A stretch of DNA of 64,000 nt from Lantana camara (GCA_037501455.1 CM074855.1:54319001-54383000), one strand, 5' to 3'; shown: positions 1 through 11,168, counted from the stretch's first letter. Notes: generated from the letters alone by a model not told the origin. Program-made: numbers and translations.

Positions 1-1946
1 TCATTAATACCATAATACATCATGAAAGCATGATCGATTTCACGTAATAAATCACATAATTGGTAAGAAAGAACATTGCTCAAGAAGGATCACCCTTATC
101 AGAAAAAGAATTCAGGCAAATGATTAATCTTACACGAAAGATTATAACGTAAAATCAAATATCACGCTTAGGATTCTGAAACAACTTCAATTGAATAAGA
201 GTTTGGTTTGAAAAGCTTAATTTGATCCCCGATTTTGAGAATTAGCGAAAAAGGCTTTTCCCGTTGAATCCGTCTCGTCAAAACGAGTCCGTAGATATAA
301 AGTCAAAGTCAAAGTTACTATTCCGGTCAAAGTTACTATTCCGGTCAAAGTTACTATTCCGGTCAAAGGTACTGTTCACACGTACGGTATTTATACGGTA
401 GGTATATAGTATTAATACGAAAATACGTTTGGTACTTATACGAAAATACTTTAAGTATTTATACTAAAATACATTTGGTATTTATACAAAAATACATACC
501 GTATTATACGTAGGAAAACTAATATGTATACGTATTTTATACATGTATACTATAACTTATATCAATTGGTTAGGGAAACATGTGACATATGATCATATAT
601 TATAATTCATAACATAATTATTCATATAATATAAACATGTAACATGTTATAAATGTAACATAATTCCTATCATATAACAACATGTAACATTTCATAAGTC
701 ATGCAACAATTTAAGTTACATAAGTATGATCATATTATAAATTAAATGTAACATGTAACAAGTAATACAATTTAAATCATGTATCATATCAAATTACCTA
801 AGTAGGAATAAATTATAATTAAATGTAACATATAACATGTCAAAATGGTTGTCACATAATTAAATTGTAGGCTAATTAAATCATGTAACATTTAATTTGT
901 ACACTATAGATTATTAAACAATTAAATCATATACTTTAATCTAAACAATTATATATCTAGCATGGAATTAGGGCATGATATAAACACATAATTCATACAC
1001 AAAATAAGGCATATATTAATTTAAACAAAAATTAAAATCTAAAACTAAAACATAAATAAAACATAAATTAAAATAAATAAATTAAAAACGAAATAAAAAA
1101 AATGAAAAAGGAAAGCTTACCTTGAATAGGGGAACTCGAAAGTTACAGGACAAGGAAAAACATGCTGCCAAGGATCTTTATTTATAGGAGTAATTAGGGG
1201 TAGGAATCAATTAATAATTGTCCTAGGGGTTTAGACGGGGTATTTAGTGTAATTATAGAAAATAATTAAGATTTTCTCCAAAATTAAATATAAAATGGTA
1301 GGAAAAGGATATTTAGGTCATTTCACCTTCAAACGAGCAGTTACGAGAGTGGAAAAAGTGTTCAAAGTTCGGGAAATAAAATTTCCTTCGAATCGACTAC
1401 TCATACGTCAAAATCGGACATACGGTTTAAAAGTTCTAATTCGCGAAATGAATAGTAACTTACTCGTTAAACATTTTCGTTTACTACTTGAGCTAGGGTC
1501 GGAATTAGAATTTGAAAAGCATATCAAAATTCATGAAATAATTCAAGGATCATTTTAAGTATAATATTGAGGGGTAAACGGTGTACCGATCAAAAGTTCA
1601 TTTCGGCGATGAATAGTAATTTTAAAAGAAAATCCTAAATTACTTCAAAAATTCATAAAAGGTTCTCGGGACTTGGTAAACGAGTTTGAATGATTAAAAA
1701 TCATGAGTTTTGATCCATTAAAATTCCATTGACAAAACGGAGCAGTAATGGTTCGGAAAATGAATAGTATTTTAGGATTTCGGTGCCGAATTTCCCTCGA
1801 AATATCATAATATCAGAAAAGAGCACGTATTTCACTTAAAGATGCAATGTATGAAGTATTTTAAATATGGATCAGGGTCTATAAACGCTTTTACGATACC
1901 CTTGGCTTACTGATTACGACCAGGCCCCGATCCGGGCTATTACAGA
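1..1946 (-). repeat. 5' part of a minus-strand LTR (family L1), cut by the window edge
   Basis: On the minus strand an LTR starts at 1946 with TGTAATAGCCC and runs leftward out of the window. A TATA box (TATAAATA) lies at 1186-1179 on that strand. A purine-rich leader follows and ends in a strong splice-donor match, CAAG|GTAAGC, with the exon end at 1121. Beyond that the DNA is very AT-rich with no coding capacity. A short motif AATGAATAGTA recurs near 1447, 1608 and 1760. The LTR sits inside another LTR (1947-3004), so it marks an insertion whose other end and TSD are off the window. Confidence 0.7.
308..375. repeat. 18-bp tandem repeat, three full units plus a partial
   Basis: The unit GTCAAAGTTACTATTCCG is repeated exactly at 308-325, 326-343 and 344-361, followed by a diverged partial copy. 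It lies deep inside the L1 LTR, downstream of its leader, and is followed by a looser series of units related to GGTATTTATACG (about 385-500). Confidence 0.9.
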
Positions 1947-3004
1947 TTTCGCCCAAAATTTATTATATGTATATAGAGCCATTTTAGGAGTAAATGATTG
2001 CAACGTAAAGCTTTTATTTTATGAACCCTACCAAATGTTTTGGCGAGAAATGAATGAATGCACAGAATGGGGCCCAGGGACTTAGTGTGAGTGGCTATCC
2101 GTGGAGGCATGGGCCGACGGTGATCCCTCACACTAGTTCCAACCAATAACGGCGTAACCGGACCTCGTTAGGAGTTAGTGAGGAATGGACGCTGAGTGCC
2201 ATCTGGGGAGTCATGTTACCCCTTTTGGTCAATGCATGGATGGCCAGGCCTTGCAAACCTGTCCATCACCCGGAGGAAGAAGGTGTAAATGATAATGAAT
2301 GTACACGAACGAATGTAATGCATGAAAAGGAAGAATGAATGAATGTTTAATGAACTACACAAGGTGTTGGTTGGAGATAATGCATGCCCACTCGCCGTGC
2401 CACGAAAGACCTAATGGGAATTGGATGTTATAATCCCTTTTGATGATTTCTTTATTTCACCCACTTGGGAAACGCTTTAAAAACCTCATTTGGGATTAAT
2501 GCTTGCATCTGAATGTTTAAATATTGTCTTGTATTATAATTTATGCCTGTTTTTATACCCACCAGTCCCTTTTTGGACTGAACCCGTTTGACTTTCAGTT
2601 GTGCAGGTGTCAGGGGAGCTAGGCGGGAATTTGAGTTGTTGGGTCTTGCGTTTGTCTCTAGCTGTTGTATTTTTTTTTTTGGTCTTACACTTGCATACTC
2701 GTTTTTATGATTATTGTATTTTTTAGCGTACATGACAGCTTGAATTGTGATGGCTCTTTTGGATATTTGCACCATGTAAATGATCTATTTTTGGAGCTTG
2801 AATGCTCATGGTATATATTATGATCAGTTATTGCTTCCGCTTTATTGTTTACTCTGATTTTATGGTTTAAGGGTTAGTCCCGCCTAGCATAGAGTGTGTG
2901 TATGTCCCCATTCGCCGTGATTTAGCTCGAGTATGGAGTGTCAATTTCATATTCGGGTCGGGTCTCGGTGCGGGGGATGTGGTACCTTGCGCTAGGGTGT
3001 TACG
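1947..3004 (+). repeat. 3' part of a plus-strand LTR (family L2), 5' part removed by the L1 insertion
   Basis: The modules seen in intact LTRs appear here in the right order: the GC-rich hairpin island (arms 2077-2091 and 2127-2140), the CAGTC...GACTG hairpin near 2566, GCTAGGCGGGA near 2618 paired with TCCCGCCTAGC near 2878, the CATTCGCC box, GTGCGGGGGATGTGG and a terminal GGTGTTACG. No primer-binding site follows the end, so it is a 3' or solo LTR, or the next segment is lost. Short reading frames here have no protein signature. Confidence 0.65.
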
Positions 3005-3264
3005 TATCGTTTCGCATAAAATGTATCACATAAAACAATTAGCAGATAACATGTCCTATCATAATACTAATATGAAATGATCATGGGTATCCTATCTTAT
3101 GCGTGATTATAGGAGCCATTCCATAATCACTAGTTCTAAACATACATGCCGCATAAACAAATATTTCACATATGAGTGCAAGATTTAGTGGAAAACCCTA
3201 CTCCATTAAATTTATAGAAATAACCCCCTCCTTAACATTTTGAGGGGTCTTCGTCTATGGCGCC
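3005..3264. other. Short unassigned target segment left of Element A
   Basis: AT-rich DNA between the end of LTR L2 and the target-site duplication of Element A. It was contiguous with 23710 onward before A inserted. I see no gene or repeat in it. It may be the outer end of the Athila-like LTR that continues on the far side of A. Confidence 0.4.
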
Positions 3265-3269
3265 TTCTT
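3265..3269. other. Target-site duplication of Element A, left copy (TTCTT)
   Basis: TTCTT precedes the TGTAACACCCC start of the LTR. The identical TTCTT at 23705-23709 follows the GCTACA end of the 3' LTR. The pair fixes both ends of Element A. Confidence 0.95.
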
Positions 3270-4107
3270 TGTAACACCCCGACTCACAGTCGGTACAGGT
3301 AAATTATGTGATTTAATATTATTTGCGTTTTAGATTATTTGTATAGGACTATTTTGAATTATTTGAACTTATATGAATTATATGAATTAATGTTGCATGA
3401 GATTTATTCGTTTTAATTTGAGTTGGCCTTATTTGAACCTGTATTTGTTGAACCGAACCAACTTGAACCGGAAACCTTGAACCGAACCCGTGAACCAACC
3501 GGTCCAGCCTTAAAGGCTGAACCATTCTTCCTTTCTCCTTCATTTCACGTGAAACAACAGCAGCAACTCTAGAGCTAAGAGCAAAACCCCAAGTTGATCA
3601 TTCCAACTTCCCAAGCCAATATCTCTCTCGTTTCTTCGTCTTTTCTCGAACTTAGGTATGTTTCGGAATCCCCTCGTCGTGCTCGTCGTTTCTATGGTTT
3701 AATTTCTGAGTTTGGAGTGCGTTTGGTGTGCTTTAGTTTCCCTACGTGAATAGTAAGGGTTTATCTTTAAATGTGAATACTTGCTCTTTGTTTGATGTGC
3801 TTGATTCCTAGCTTCATTTATGAGTTATATAGGTTGTATATGTTGTATTTATCACATTTAATCTTTGGTTGGTTGAGCATTTATGAATGATCATGATTTT
3901 TGCTTGAAAGTTTCATTTCCTTGATCATGCATTTTAATTCCGTTTTCTTGAGTTATTTGAGTGTTTATATGTCAAGCATGAGTTATTTGAATTGTTTGTG
4001 CATTTTGAGAAGTTTTGGCAATTTTAAGGGTTGAATTTTGGCCATTTTTGGCTCAAAAACGAGCTTCCCCTGTTTCTGTAAAAATGAACTCTGCTCCAGC
4101 TTTTCGA

Positions 4108-4392
4108 ACCAGGCCGGAACGGCCGTTCCCGCCCCAGTTTCAAACTGGAAACGACCGTTCCCAGGCCAAATACTGTTCATGCCGAGAGTGGGAACGACCG
4201 TTCGCAGTTTGTACTGGGAACGGGAACGGCCGTTCCCATGGCCGGAACCCTTCTACTGGGTCAAATCCGCGAGGGTGGATTTTTCCCTTTGGAAAAATCC
4301 ATGGGGGTGGATTTGAGGCAGTAGCTTTGGAAAAACCCATGGGGGTGGATTTTGCCCTTTGGAAAAATCCGTGGGGGTGGATTTTTCCCTTT
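4108..4392 (+). repeat. Palindrome array in Element A 5' LTR
   Basis: Consecutive short self-complementary units: GGAACGGCCGTTCC (4116-4129, perfect), several variants of GGGAACGACCGTTCCC, then units built on GGATTTTTCC / GGAAAAATCC separated by GGGGTGG. The 3' LTR copy (about 21870-22155) keeps the palindromes more perfectly, for example GGGAACGACCGTTCCC where this copy has one changed base. Overlapping reading frames are by-products of the repeats. Confidence 0.9.
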
Positions 4393-4631
4393 GAGACCTA
4401 GAAACTGCCACTGCTTCTCATTACTTTAATTATGCAATTTTATGACTTTAAATGCTTTTCTTTTGCATATTAATTGTTATAATTTGATTGTTTTGCATAA
4501 TAAATTGTAAATAATTATGTTATGCTATGATTTGTGAATTATATGACCTAATTGTGACATTTTATATGTGAACATGAATCATGCATTTGCCGAGCGTCTT
4601 CTTTGGTTCATATAGAGTCTAAGTCTTGGGG

Positions 4632-4636
4632 TTTCG
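4632..4636. other. Target-site duplication of Element B, left copy (TTTCG)
   Basis: TTTCG at 4632-4636 is repeated at 15005-15009 immediately after the element. The 3' LTR of A has a single TTTCG at the equivalent site, which confirms the insertion point. Confidence 0.96.
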
Positions 4637-6318
4637 TGTAACGCCCCATTTTTCAGTTTAAATAATGTGGCGTATTTGTTTATAAATTGCGCGATTTAAT
4701 TATTTAATTATATGATTACTTGTTCATAAGTGTTTTTATTTGATTTAAACTATAAACTATTAATATTTACTTTAATTCATTTTATTTCTACTTTGATATT
4801 TAGTGTTAAATTCTTAATTAAGGTTTTGTGTTACCTTAACTATTTCGGTAATTTCGTTAATTAATTTCAACATGTTATAAGTTGGCGTTAAATTATTTAA
4901 TATGGAATTTGAGTTTTAGTAAGTCATTTATAATAATATGAATTCGTTCATGTGCATGGGTGTTCTAATTGTGCTTCGTTTATATATGTAATGATATCGG
5001 ATTGGTATGAAAATTCAGTATGTCGTAAATATATGTGTTATGAATGTGCCTATGTGCTCGGTTTATGTTTTCGGATTCATTTGACGTGTTTATGAATTTA
5101 ATTTTGATTGTGGAACCAAATCGGGGGCTAACGAGCAATTAGCGCACCCTTGGTTCCGTACGTGATATCTTGAGCTCGGGAATTCGGATTCGAATTCCGT
5201 CAACTCCGTTGCCTTCGTATCGACGATTCGGAGACAATGGAACAAGCCTCATACCTTTTTGAAATCATTAAGACCTCCGAAATCCAACCGTAACGGACAA
5301 CTCGTGCAAGAAGAGCTCTTCATGTTGACTAGTCTCCTTGGTGGGACCCTTTTTACTTAACCAAACTTAACCAAAGATTAACCATGACTTATCTACCTTG
5401 AGTTAAGCCCTTTCTCTCCTCTTTATCTCTGAAAACCGAACCATATGCCTCCATTTCCAGCTGCAACTGATCGAGAGAAGGGAGAAGAGGAGAAAGGAAG
5501 AAAACCTTGGCCATCCTTTGTGATTTTGAGCTCAAATCACCATTTTTCTTCACCAAAACTTCAAGGTATGAATATTTATGTCTTCTCTACTCACTTATGC
5601 TTGATTTCATCTATTTAAAACATGATTTGGATCAGATTTGATTAGGGTTTGAATGTTGGGTTTTGTATGAACTTTTGGGGATTTTTGCTCTAGTGACCTA
5701 TATGTTGGTGTGGCTGAATTTCTTGCTTATATGTGATCATATGAACTTGTTTCTTGGCTTATTTCTTTCCTAACTCATAGTATATGATGTTAGGAGGATT
5801 TCATCTCTTGCTCCTTTTATAAAATTATGAGTTATGGAGCTTCAAACTTGATGATCTACTTGATTCCCCTGTTTTGTGACTGTTGTGTGAAATTTGGTGT
5901 TGTTGCATGATCTTTAACAGATTTGTTGCTGTTGCCTATGTGTGGTTGTTGGTCACCCTAATGTGCTTTAAATTGTACCATTTTGCATAGATATGATGTA
6001 TATTAGTTGTTTTGTATGTTAGCATGCATGCCCCAAAGTTTCAGATCCAAACTCAACCCCTAAGTACTTGAACAAGGCATGATTGAACAATTGATCCTTT
6101 ATGTACGGTTTTTGGCGACCTAGTTTTGTTGCGTGGATTCGATGATCTTAACGTGTGATTTAGCTTTTGCACTCTAAATGAAAAATGTTCATAACATGCC
6201 AAATATGCTGCATATTAAGTTTCAGAGCATTTGGAGTTCATTTGATATGCTTTTGGATTGAGTTTGTAAGGGATCAGCTTTGCCGGAAAAACCTTGTAAA
6301 CGGTTTTGGTTCTGTACC

Positions 6319-6444
6319 GTGACACCCCCGTGTCACATTTACTCATAAGAGTGAGACACGGGCGTGTCACACCCTCTGCTCAGTTCTGTACTGAGCCACG
6401 CCCGTGGCTCAGTTTGGCTAAGGGAGGTGACACCCCCGTGTCAC
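6319..6444 (+). repeat. Palindrome array in Element B LTR
   Basis: Four units within 126 bp: GTGACACCCCCGTGTCAC (6319-6336), GAGACACGGGCGTGTCAC (6353-6370), TGAGCCACGCCCGTGGCTCA (6392-6411, near perfect) and a second GTGACACCCCCGTGTCAC (6427-6444). The same array is in the 3' LTR, shifted by 6532 bp. Arm sequence differs completely from other LTR families. Confidence 0.92.
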
Positions 6445-6971
6445 TTCCCATGCGCAGTCTTCGTTACTTCCTCTTCGGCTTTTGATTTGTTTCCCCTCCT
6501 TAATGACTTTATCTCCCTTTATGTTGAACTATGAACTTGTTGTACTATGTGTTAGGAGTATTTTGGTTTAATTTCATGGCATTTGGATGTGTTATAAGCA
6601 TGCTTTTACTTAATGCCGGTTATGGGTGTTTATGTGTCGTTTATGAATCGCCTCGCTTATTTTCTATATCTTATCACTTCTTCTTGTTGCCCAACCTTGA
6701 ATATATGCTATGTTATGTAATATGAAGTATATGGTAACTTTATGGAAGAGCTTGAACATGTTCTATGCCCTTATTTGGATTCTTGAATTATTGGATTGGA
6801 AGTATGAATTGAATGATTTATGATTGAACAAGTGAATAAATTGGTTATATGATTTTCATAACTTAATATGATCTATATGCCTTCATATCATGCTTGAGCA
6901 TTGCCGTGCGTCATATGTGGTTCATTTAAAGTCTTGAGTCTCACGAACACGTCTTGTGGTCTTTTGTACAG

Positions 6972-7042
6972 TTTGTCTCTAGGGTGGAGAGCTTTTGATC
7001 GTCAGGCACTTGGTGCTCGATCCTTGTTTCTTCACGGTTAAG
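6972..7042 (+). other. Putative spliced cassette in Element B 5' LTR (71 nt)
   Basis: Preceded by a T-rich stretch ending TTGTACAG and followed by AAG|GTGAGG, a close donor match. Lies 35-60 nt after the conserved TGGTTCAT box. The second copy is at 13504-13574. One LTR-to-LTR difference (6980) falls inside it. Confidence 0.5.
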
Positions 7043-7390
7043 GTGAGGGTGGTTTTCGTTTTAGCTATGTAACAAACCCTACAACCCTTATGTGAAAAGT
7101 TTTGGCCAAAACCTTATGATTATATGTATATGATTTTCAAATGAAGTTATCGAGTAAATTCTTCTGAATTATACGTACGAGCATATATAAGCTTAAAAAT
7201 GGTTTTGTAATGAGGCTATGCTCCAAACCGTGTGTCTTCATGCTAGCTATGGATTAGGATGACACGGAGAGGTACGTATATAGCATATGCCGAGTTACAC
7301 GGTAAGGTATGATTTCTTATAGTATGTATCCTATGTATGTATGGATATGTTTTGGCGAGATTATGCAAAGTTGTTATGTTCACGGGCCCC

Positions 7391-7454
7391 GGGACTTAGT
7401 ATATGTGGCTAACCGAGGAAGCAAGGGCTGACGGGGATCCCATATACTAGTCCC
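7391..7454 (+). other. Covarying hairpin of the GC-rich island, Element B
   Basis: GGGACTTAGTATATG (7391-7405) faces CATATACTAGTCCC (7441-7454), giving a stem of about 12 pairs interrupted by one small bulge. The same position in other LTRs keeps the pairing with different bases. Confidence 0.6.
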
Positions 7455-8480
7455 ACTATTTAAACAGCGGTACTCGACCTCGTCAGGGGATTGGCGGGGA
7501 AAGGGAGCTGAGTGCCATCTGGGGAGTCATGTAACCCCTTTTGGTCAAAGACAGGGTGGTCGGGCCTTGCAAACCCACCACCAACCCGGAGGAAGAAGGT
7601 TGGAATTAATTATAATTGAATGATTGATTGACTGATTGATTATCGATTGATAGGCACTGTGCGGGAAGGCCGGGAATCGGATTGCCCAAACAATATATTT
7701 AGGACTTGATTTATGGTCTGCCTGTATTATGATATATTGCATGATCACCTAATCAATATATTATTGATAATTGTCGTACACGGTCGGAGTTGGTTGGAGA
7801 TTGTGCACGCTCCCTCGCCGAGCCTTATATTTATGTATGATTTATGATGGTAATGAAACTAAGATGTTTTAGTCGTAAAATCCGAGCGTTGTTTATCTAT
7901 TTTCTTGCCTTTTTGGGAACTAAGTTCAAATAAAACCTTGCTCGGGATTTATGACTTGCGTGTGCATGTTTTATATATGTATCGCTCCTGCTCACTCAGT
8001 CTTCTAGAGACTGACCCTCTCCCTCCCCAACACTTTAGTGTGCAGGTTGGGCTTTGGAATTTCGAGCTAGGCGGAGGTGTCGGGAGTCTTTCAGTGAGTC
8101 GAGTTAGATTAGAAGAGTCTCTACACTCATTTCTGTATTGGAATTATGTATGATTCATTCTATTATATCATGAACTGGAATATTCATGTAATTGGAGTTG
8201 AATTGCTGTTACTGAGTTTTGCTATTGATTTAAAAGAGGCCTGAAGAGCCCAAATTTCTGCTTATGATTTGTATGATTGATCTTTTGGCTTTGCAATGCA
8301 TTGTACTTTGTAGATTGGTTTTCATTGCAGGGTCTAGCTCCGCCTGGCTTAGGAAAGCTTTTATGTTCGTCTCCCGTTCGCTAGGGTTTGATACGGGTGC
8401 GGATGTACTGTTTCGTTACTCGTGTTGAGCCTTAGTGCGGGGGATGTGGTGCCTCACGTGCGGGGTGCTACATCCTTAAG

Positions 8481-8498
8481 TGGTATCAGAGCCCGGTT
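8481..8498 (+). promoter_or_regulatory. Primer-binding site of Element B (initiator tRNA-Met type)
   Basis: TGGTATCAGAGCCCGGTT, eight bases after the LTR end. The first 12 bases match the standard complement of the tRNA-iMet 3' end used by plant LTR elements. Its 3' half is also the 5' arm of a CCGGTT-GCAA-AACCGG hairpin. Confidence 0.92.
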
Positions 8499-10948
8499 GC
8501 AAAACCGGTGTTCTTGAGTCGTGTCGGAGTCAGTTTAAGTCGAACGGCATAGGGACTATGTGATATTGTGTGCATTGCATCGATCTTGAATATGGAATTT
8601 GGTTTCTTTAAGAATTTCGTCGAATTACTTATTGCATTTTATATGGATTCTTGTCTTTCGTATTGAATATGTGCCATGAGCATGCCCTAATCGCATGCAT
8701 CCATTCTTGAAATGAGTTATGATTTTCAAGGTTATAAAGATGATATCAAACCACGGCCAAGTTCTATGATCACAACAATCTATCACAATTCCTTCGGAGG
8801 CACGGAAGATAGGAAGGATGCCGGGGAGGAATGTGGAGAATGCTAGTTGTGGGGCTTTGTAGACTGAGTTGCAATTAACGGTTGAGATTCAGAATGGGAG
8901 GTTTGACCTTGGCGATGTGATGGCAGAGGAACAATTGGGGTAATAGGAATAGGAGTTAATCAATGGATGGTTGTGACTCAGAAGAACAACTTATGTGAAT
9001 CCACTATCTGAAGTGCATTAATTGGATTCAACAGGATCTTGCAACCTAAGGAATGAAGGGAACAAAACCTTGAAGATATATTGGACCCGGATTTGGACTA
9101 TGGAAGAGGCACTAGTAACTAAGAGGAGTAGAGATAACAGGGGTCCGGTAGAGGTTATGCATCAAGGGTTTACAAAGAAGGACTTCGAACTGAACCTAGT
9201 GATTAGAAGTCGGGTTCTAGAAGATAAGCATTTGGGTAAACGTAAATAGAGGGAAGGTGGCGATATGGAGAACAGGATTTGAGTTCATTTTTCCAAATCC
9301 CGGCTGAATTGTCATGTTGTGAGGTTAAGTTGGAAGATATGGAGCAACAAATGGAAACGAGAAGGAGAGAAAAACATGCGCTCAAGTAGAAGCAATTGGA
9401 GGTGAATTAAATTCACAAAGGATAAACGCGGAATTCTTGATTGAGGTGACGATTAGAAGTAAAGGTCGAATTTCGTGGAGAAGTGTGGATGCTAACTCCT
9501 TGGAAGTGGAAGATACAAGTTGATTTATAAAGATGCATGGGAATCTCGAAGACCGTGGGAAAGGCGAGGAATAATTACCAAGTCAAAGTAACCGCGGGAC
9601 TTGGAGTAGCAAGGAAAAGCTGTCGAGCTAACTACTTATTCCATTGGTGACAGGTTCCAAAGCATTCATAGCACGTGCATCATATTTTGCATTAATTATT
9701 TATTCTCTTGATCTTATGTTATTCGTACATTTCTAATTGGTTTTGTTGCGCTAATGTGTGGTATAATTGCTTGGTGTAAACGTGACACATGCATTGCCAT
9801 CTTTACCCAACATGCATTTTAGTGTTTACTTGATAGGAAGCCTTTCGCCTTAACTATCAAGTATCAATTCAACCAAGCCGCATCTGAGTTATGAGGAGGA
9901 GAGGTGGGACTAGAGTTCCGGACAAGATTAAGAAAGGAGTTTCGGACATCAAGAGAACTAGGGAAGGAGTTGAAGGGCCACATTTTTTATTTCTACATCA
10001 GTTAAATTCAACTTAATGGGATTTACTCATCAAGAGTTTCGATAAAAGAAGAATCGATGGAGTTCAACCCGGGACAACAAAAATTTAAGGGGGGTTCAAT
10101 AATGACAATATTATCAAGTCTTCGGTTAGTCCCACGATACTTCGGAAAGAAATCTAAGAAGAAACCAAACCGGAAAAAGGTGACCATTGGAGGATTTACA
10201 TCAAACGACAATAATCATCAAGAACACTCTATCTTCGATTCAAGAAATGTGGGGGCCAGATACCGAATAACCCTAAGGGGTTAAAGAGTATGAATAGATA
10301 ACATGAACGGAAGATGGGAAGAGGATTCGTGTTAAGGTAGATCCTAATGACGAATACCTCTAGGTAGGGATTGGATCGTCAAGGGGGTCAGGGGTAGTTA
10401 TTCTCGAGGGTATTTTAAAACTTTGATATGAGTAAGATAGTAGCTATGGGTCTAACTTCGAGACAGATGATCTAAGGGTATTCGGGAGGTCAAGCTCGGT
10501 TAATTAAAAAGGATTGGATGGTCGAACGAAGATTGTGGGAAATGGTGAAGATTGGAAATAGTACAAGTCAAAAGGGGGTTAAGAGTATGGTCCTTAAAAA
10601 GGATTGATCAATAGCTTCACCGGGGAACCCTGAAGAGGTCCAAGACAAGCTGGACACTGAGTTACATTCAGGACAGATCACATCTTGGACAATGACAATT
10701 CACACTTTGAAATTTTGCAACTACGGTGAACGGTACTTATAGCATTCATGATACATGCATTCATGCAAATTTAACTTTTATAATTCTTATGTTAGGTGCT
10801 TTGATGTGTAATGTGTTAAATTACTTGGAATAATTGGAAATCAATATGGGAGATATTTGTTACTTACTTTGGGTGCCTTACGTGATTTAAATTTGGTTTG
10901 CGTGAGTTGCTTGGGAGTATTGGAGACTTCCTTGCTTTATTTTCGGTT

Positions 10949-11117
10949 AAGAGACGGGGATTCTCTTATTTTTGTTTGAGAGACGGGGTACTCTCTTTGC
11001 TTGCGAGAGACGGGGTTCTCTCATTGTTGTTGGAGAGACGGGGTTCTCTCATTGCTGCTCGAGAGACGGGGCTCTCTCCTTGTTGTTTGTGAGAGACGGG
11101 GAATCTCTCATTGTTTG
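10949..11117 (+). repeat. Hairpin array GAGAGACGGGGTTCTCTC, six units
   Basis: Six units spaced about 27-30 nt, each with GAGAGA facing TCTCTC across a CGGGGT-type loop. The units vary slightly in the loop (GGGGAT, GGGGTA, GGGGTT, GGGGCT). The array ends 16 bp before the purine-tract hairpin. Element D has five units in the same place. Spacers are rich in TTGTTG/TTGCTG. Confidence 0.93.
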
Positions 11118-11132
11118 ATTTCAAGCGTGTTT

Positions 11133-11168
11133 GAATCCGAGGACGGATTCTTTTTAAGGGGGAGAGAT
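11133..11168 (+). promoter_or_regulatory. Pre-PPT hairpin and polypurine tract of Element B
   Basis: GAATCCGAGGACGGATTC (11133-11150) is a perfect 7-bp stem with a 4-base loop. It is followed by a T-run and the purine tract AAGGGGGAGAGAT directly abutting the 3' LTR at 11169. Confidence 0.88.

Larger units (their letters stand above)
3270..4636 (+). repeat. Element A 5' LTR, first part
   Basis: Starts TGTAACACCCCGAC, identical to the 3' LTR start at 21033. It contains the leader with a splice-donor match CTTAG|GTATG (exon end 3655) and the palindrome array. It stops at 4636 where Element B is inserted. The LTR resumes at 15010, after the TSD copy. Confidence 0.93.
4637..8472 (+). repeat. Element B 5' LTR
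   Basis: Begins TGTAACGCCCC and ends GGTGCTACA. Modules in order: leader with donor TCAAG|GTATG (exon end 5565), palindrome array 6319-6444, conserved box near 6910-6945, cassette 6972-7042, GC-rich hairpin island about 7380-7610, CAGTC hairpin near 7997, GCTAGGCGG near 8064 pairing with CCGCCTGG near 8340, and the GGGGGATGTGG U5 end. Short frames (for example at 6531 and 7905) recur in both LTRs only because the LTRs are near-identical. Confidence 0.95.
8473..11168 (+). other. Element B non-coding interior
   Basis: No frame longer than about 75 codons and no gag, protease, RT or integrase motif. After the primer-binding site the sequence tracks Element D closely, for example GATGATATCAAACCACGG near 8730. 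An AGGATGCC near 8817 recalls the gag start of Element A but meets a stop after a few codons, so a gag start may have decayed here. Other blocks shared with D are a CACGTGCATCAT segment near 9672 and a CGGTGAACGGTAC segment near 10724. Near-identical blocks in a related element suggest function or recent common origin. Confidence 0.8.

Noticed and set aside
6531..6725. Identical small frames in pairs (6531/13063, 7545/14077, 7905/14437, 3349/21112)
   Set aside because: They repeat because they lie in the two LTRs of one element. No signature, no conservation in other families.
7380..7610. GC-rich island as a hammerhead ribozyme (retrozyme)
   Set aside because: No CTGANGA...GAAA core in the expected arrangement was found.
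8817..8860. A short gag gene at the start of Element B interior
   Set aside because: After an AGGATGCC resembling a gag start the frame stops within about a dozen codons. No gag domain follows.
10949..11117. Repeat array as a CRISPR-like locus
   Set aside because: Units are hairpins with short related spacers inside a plant retroelement. No cas genes and a eukaryotic context.
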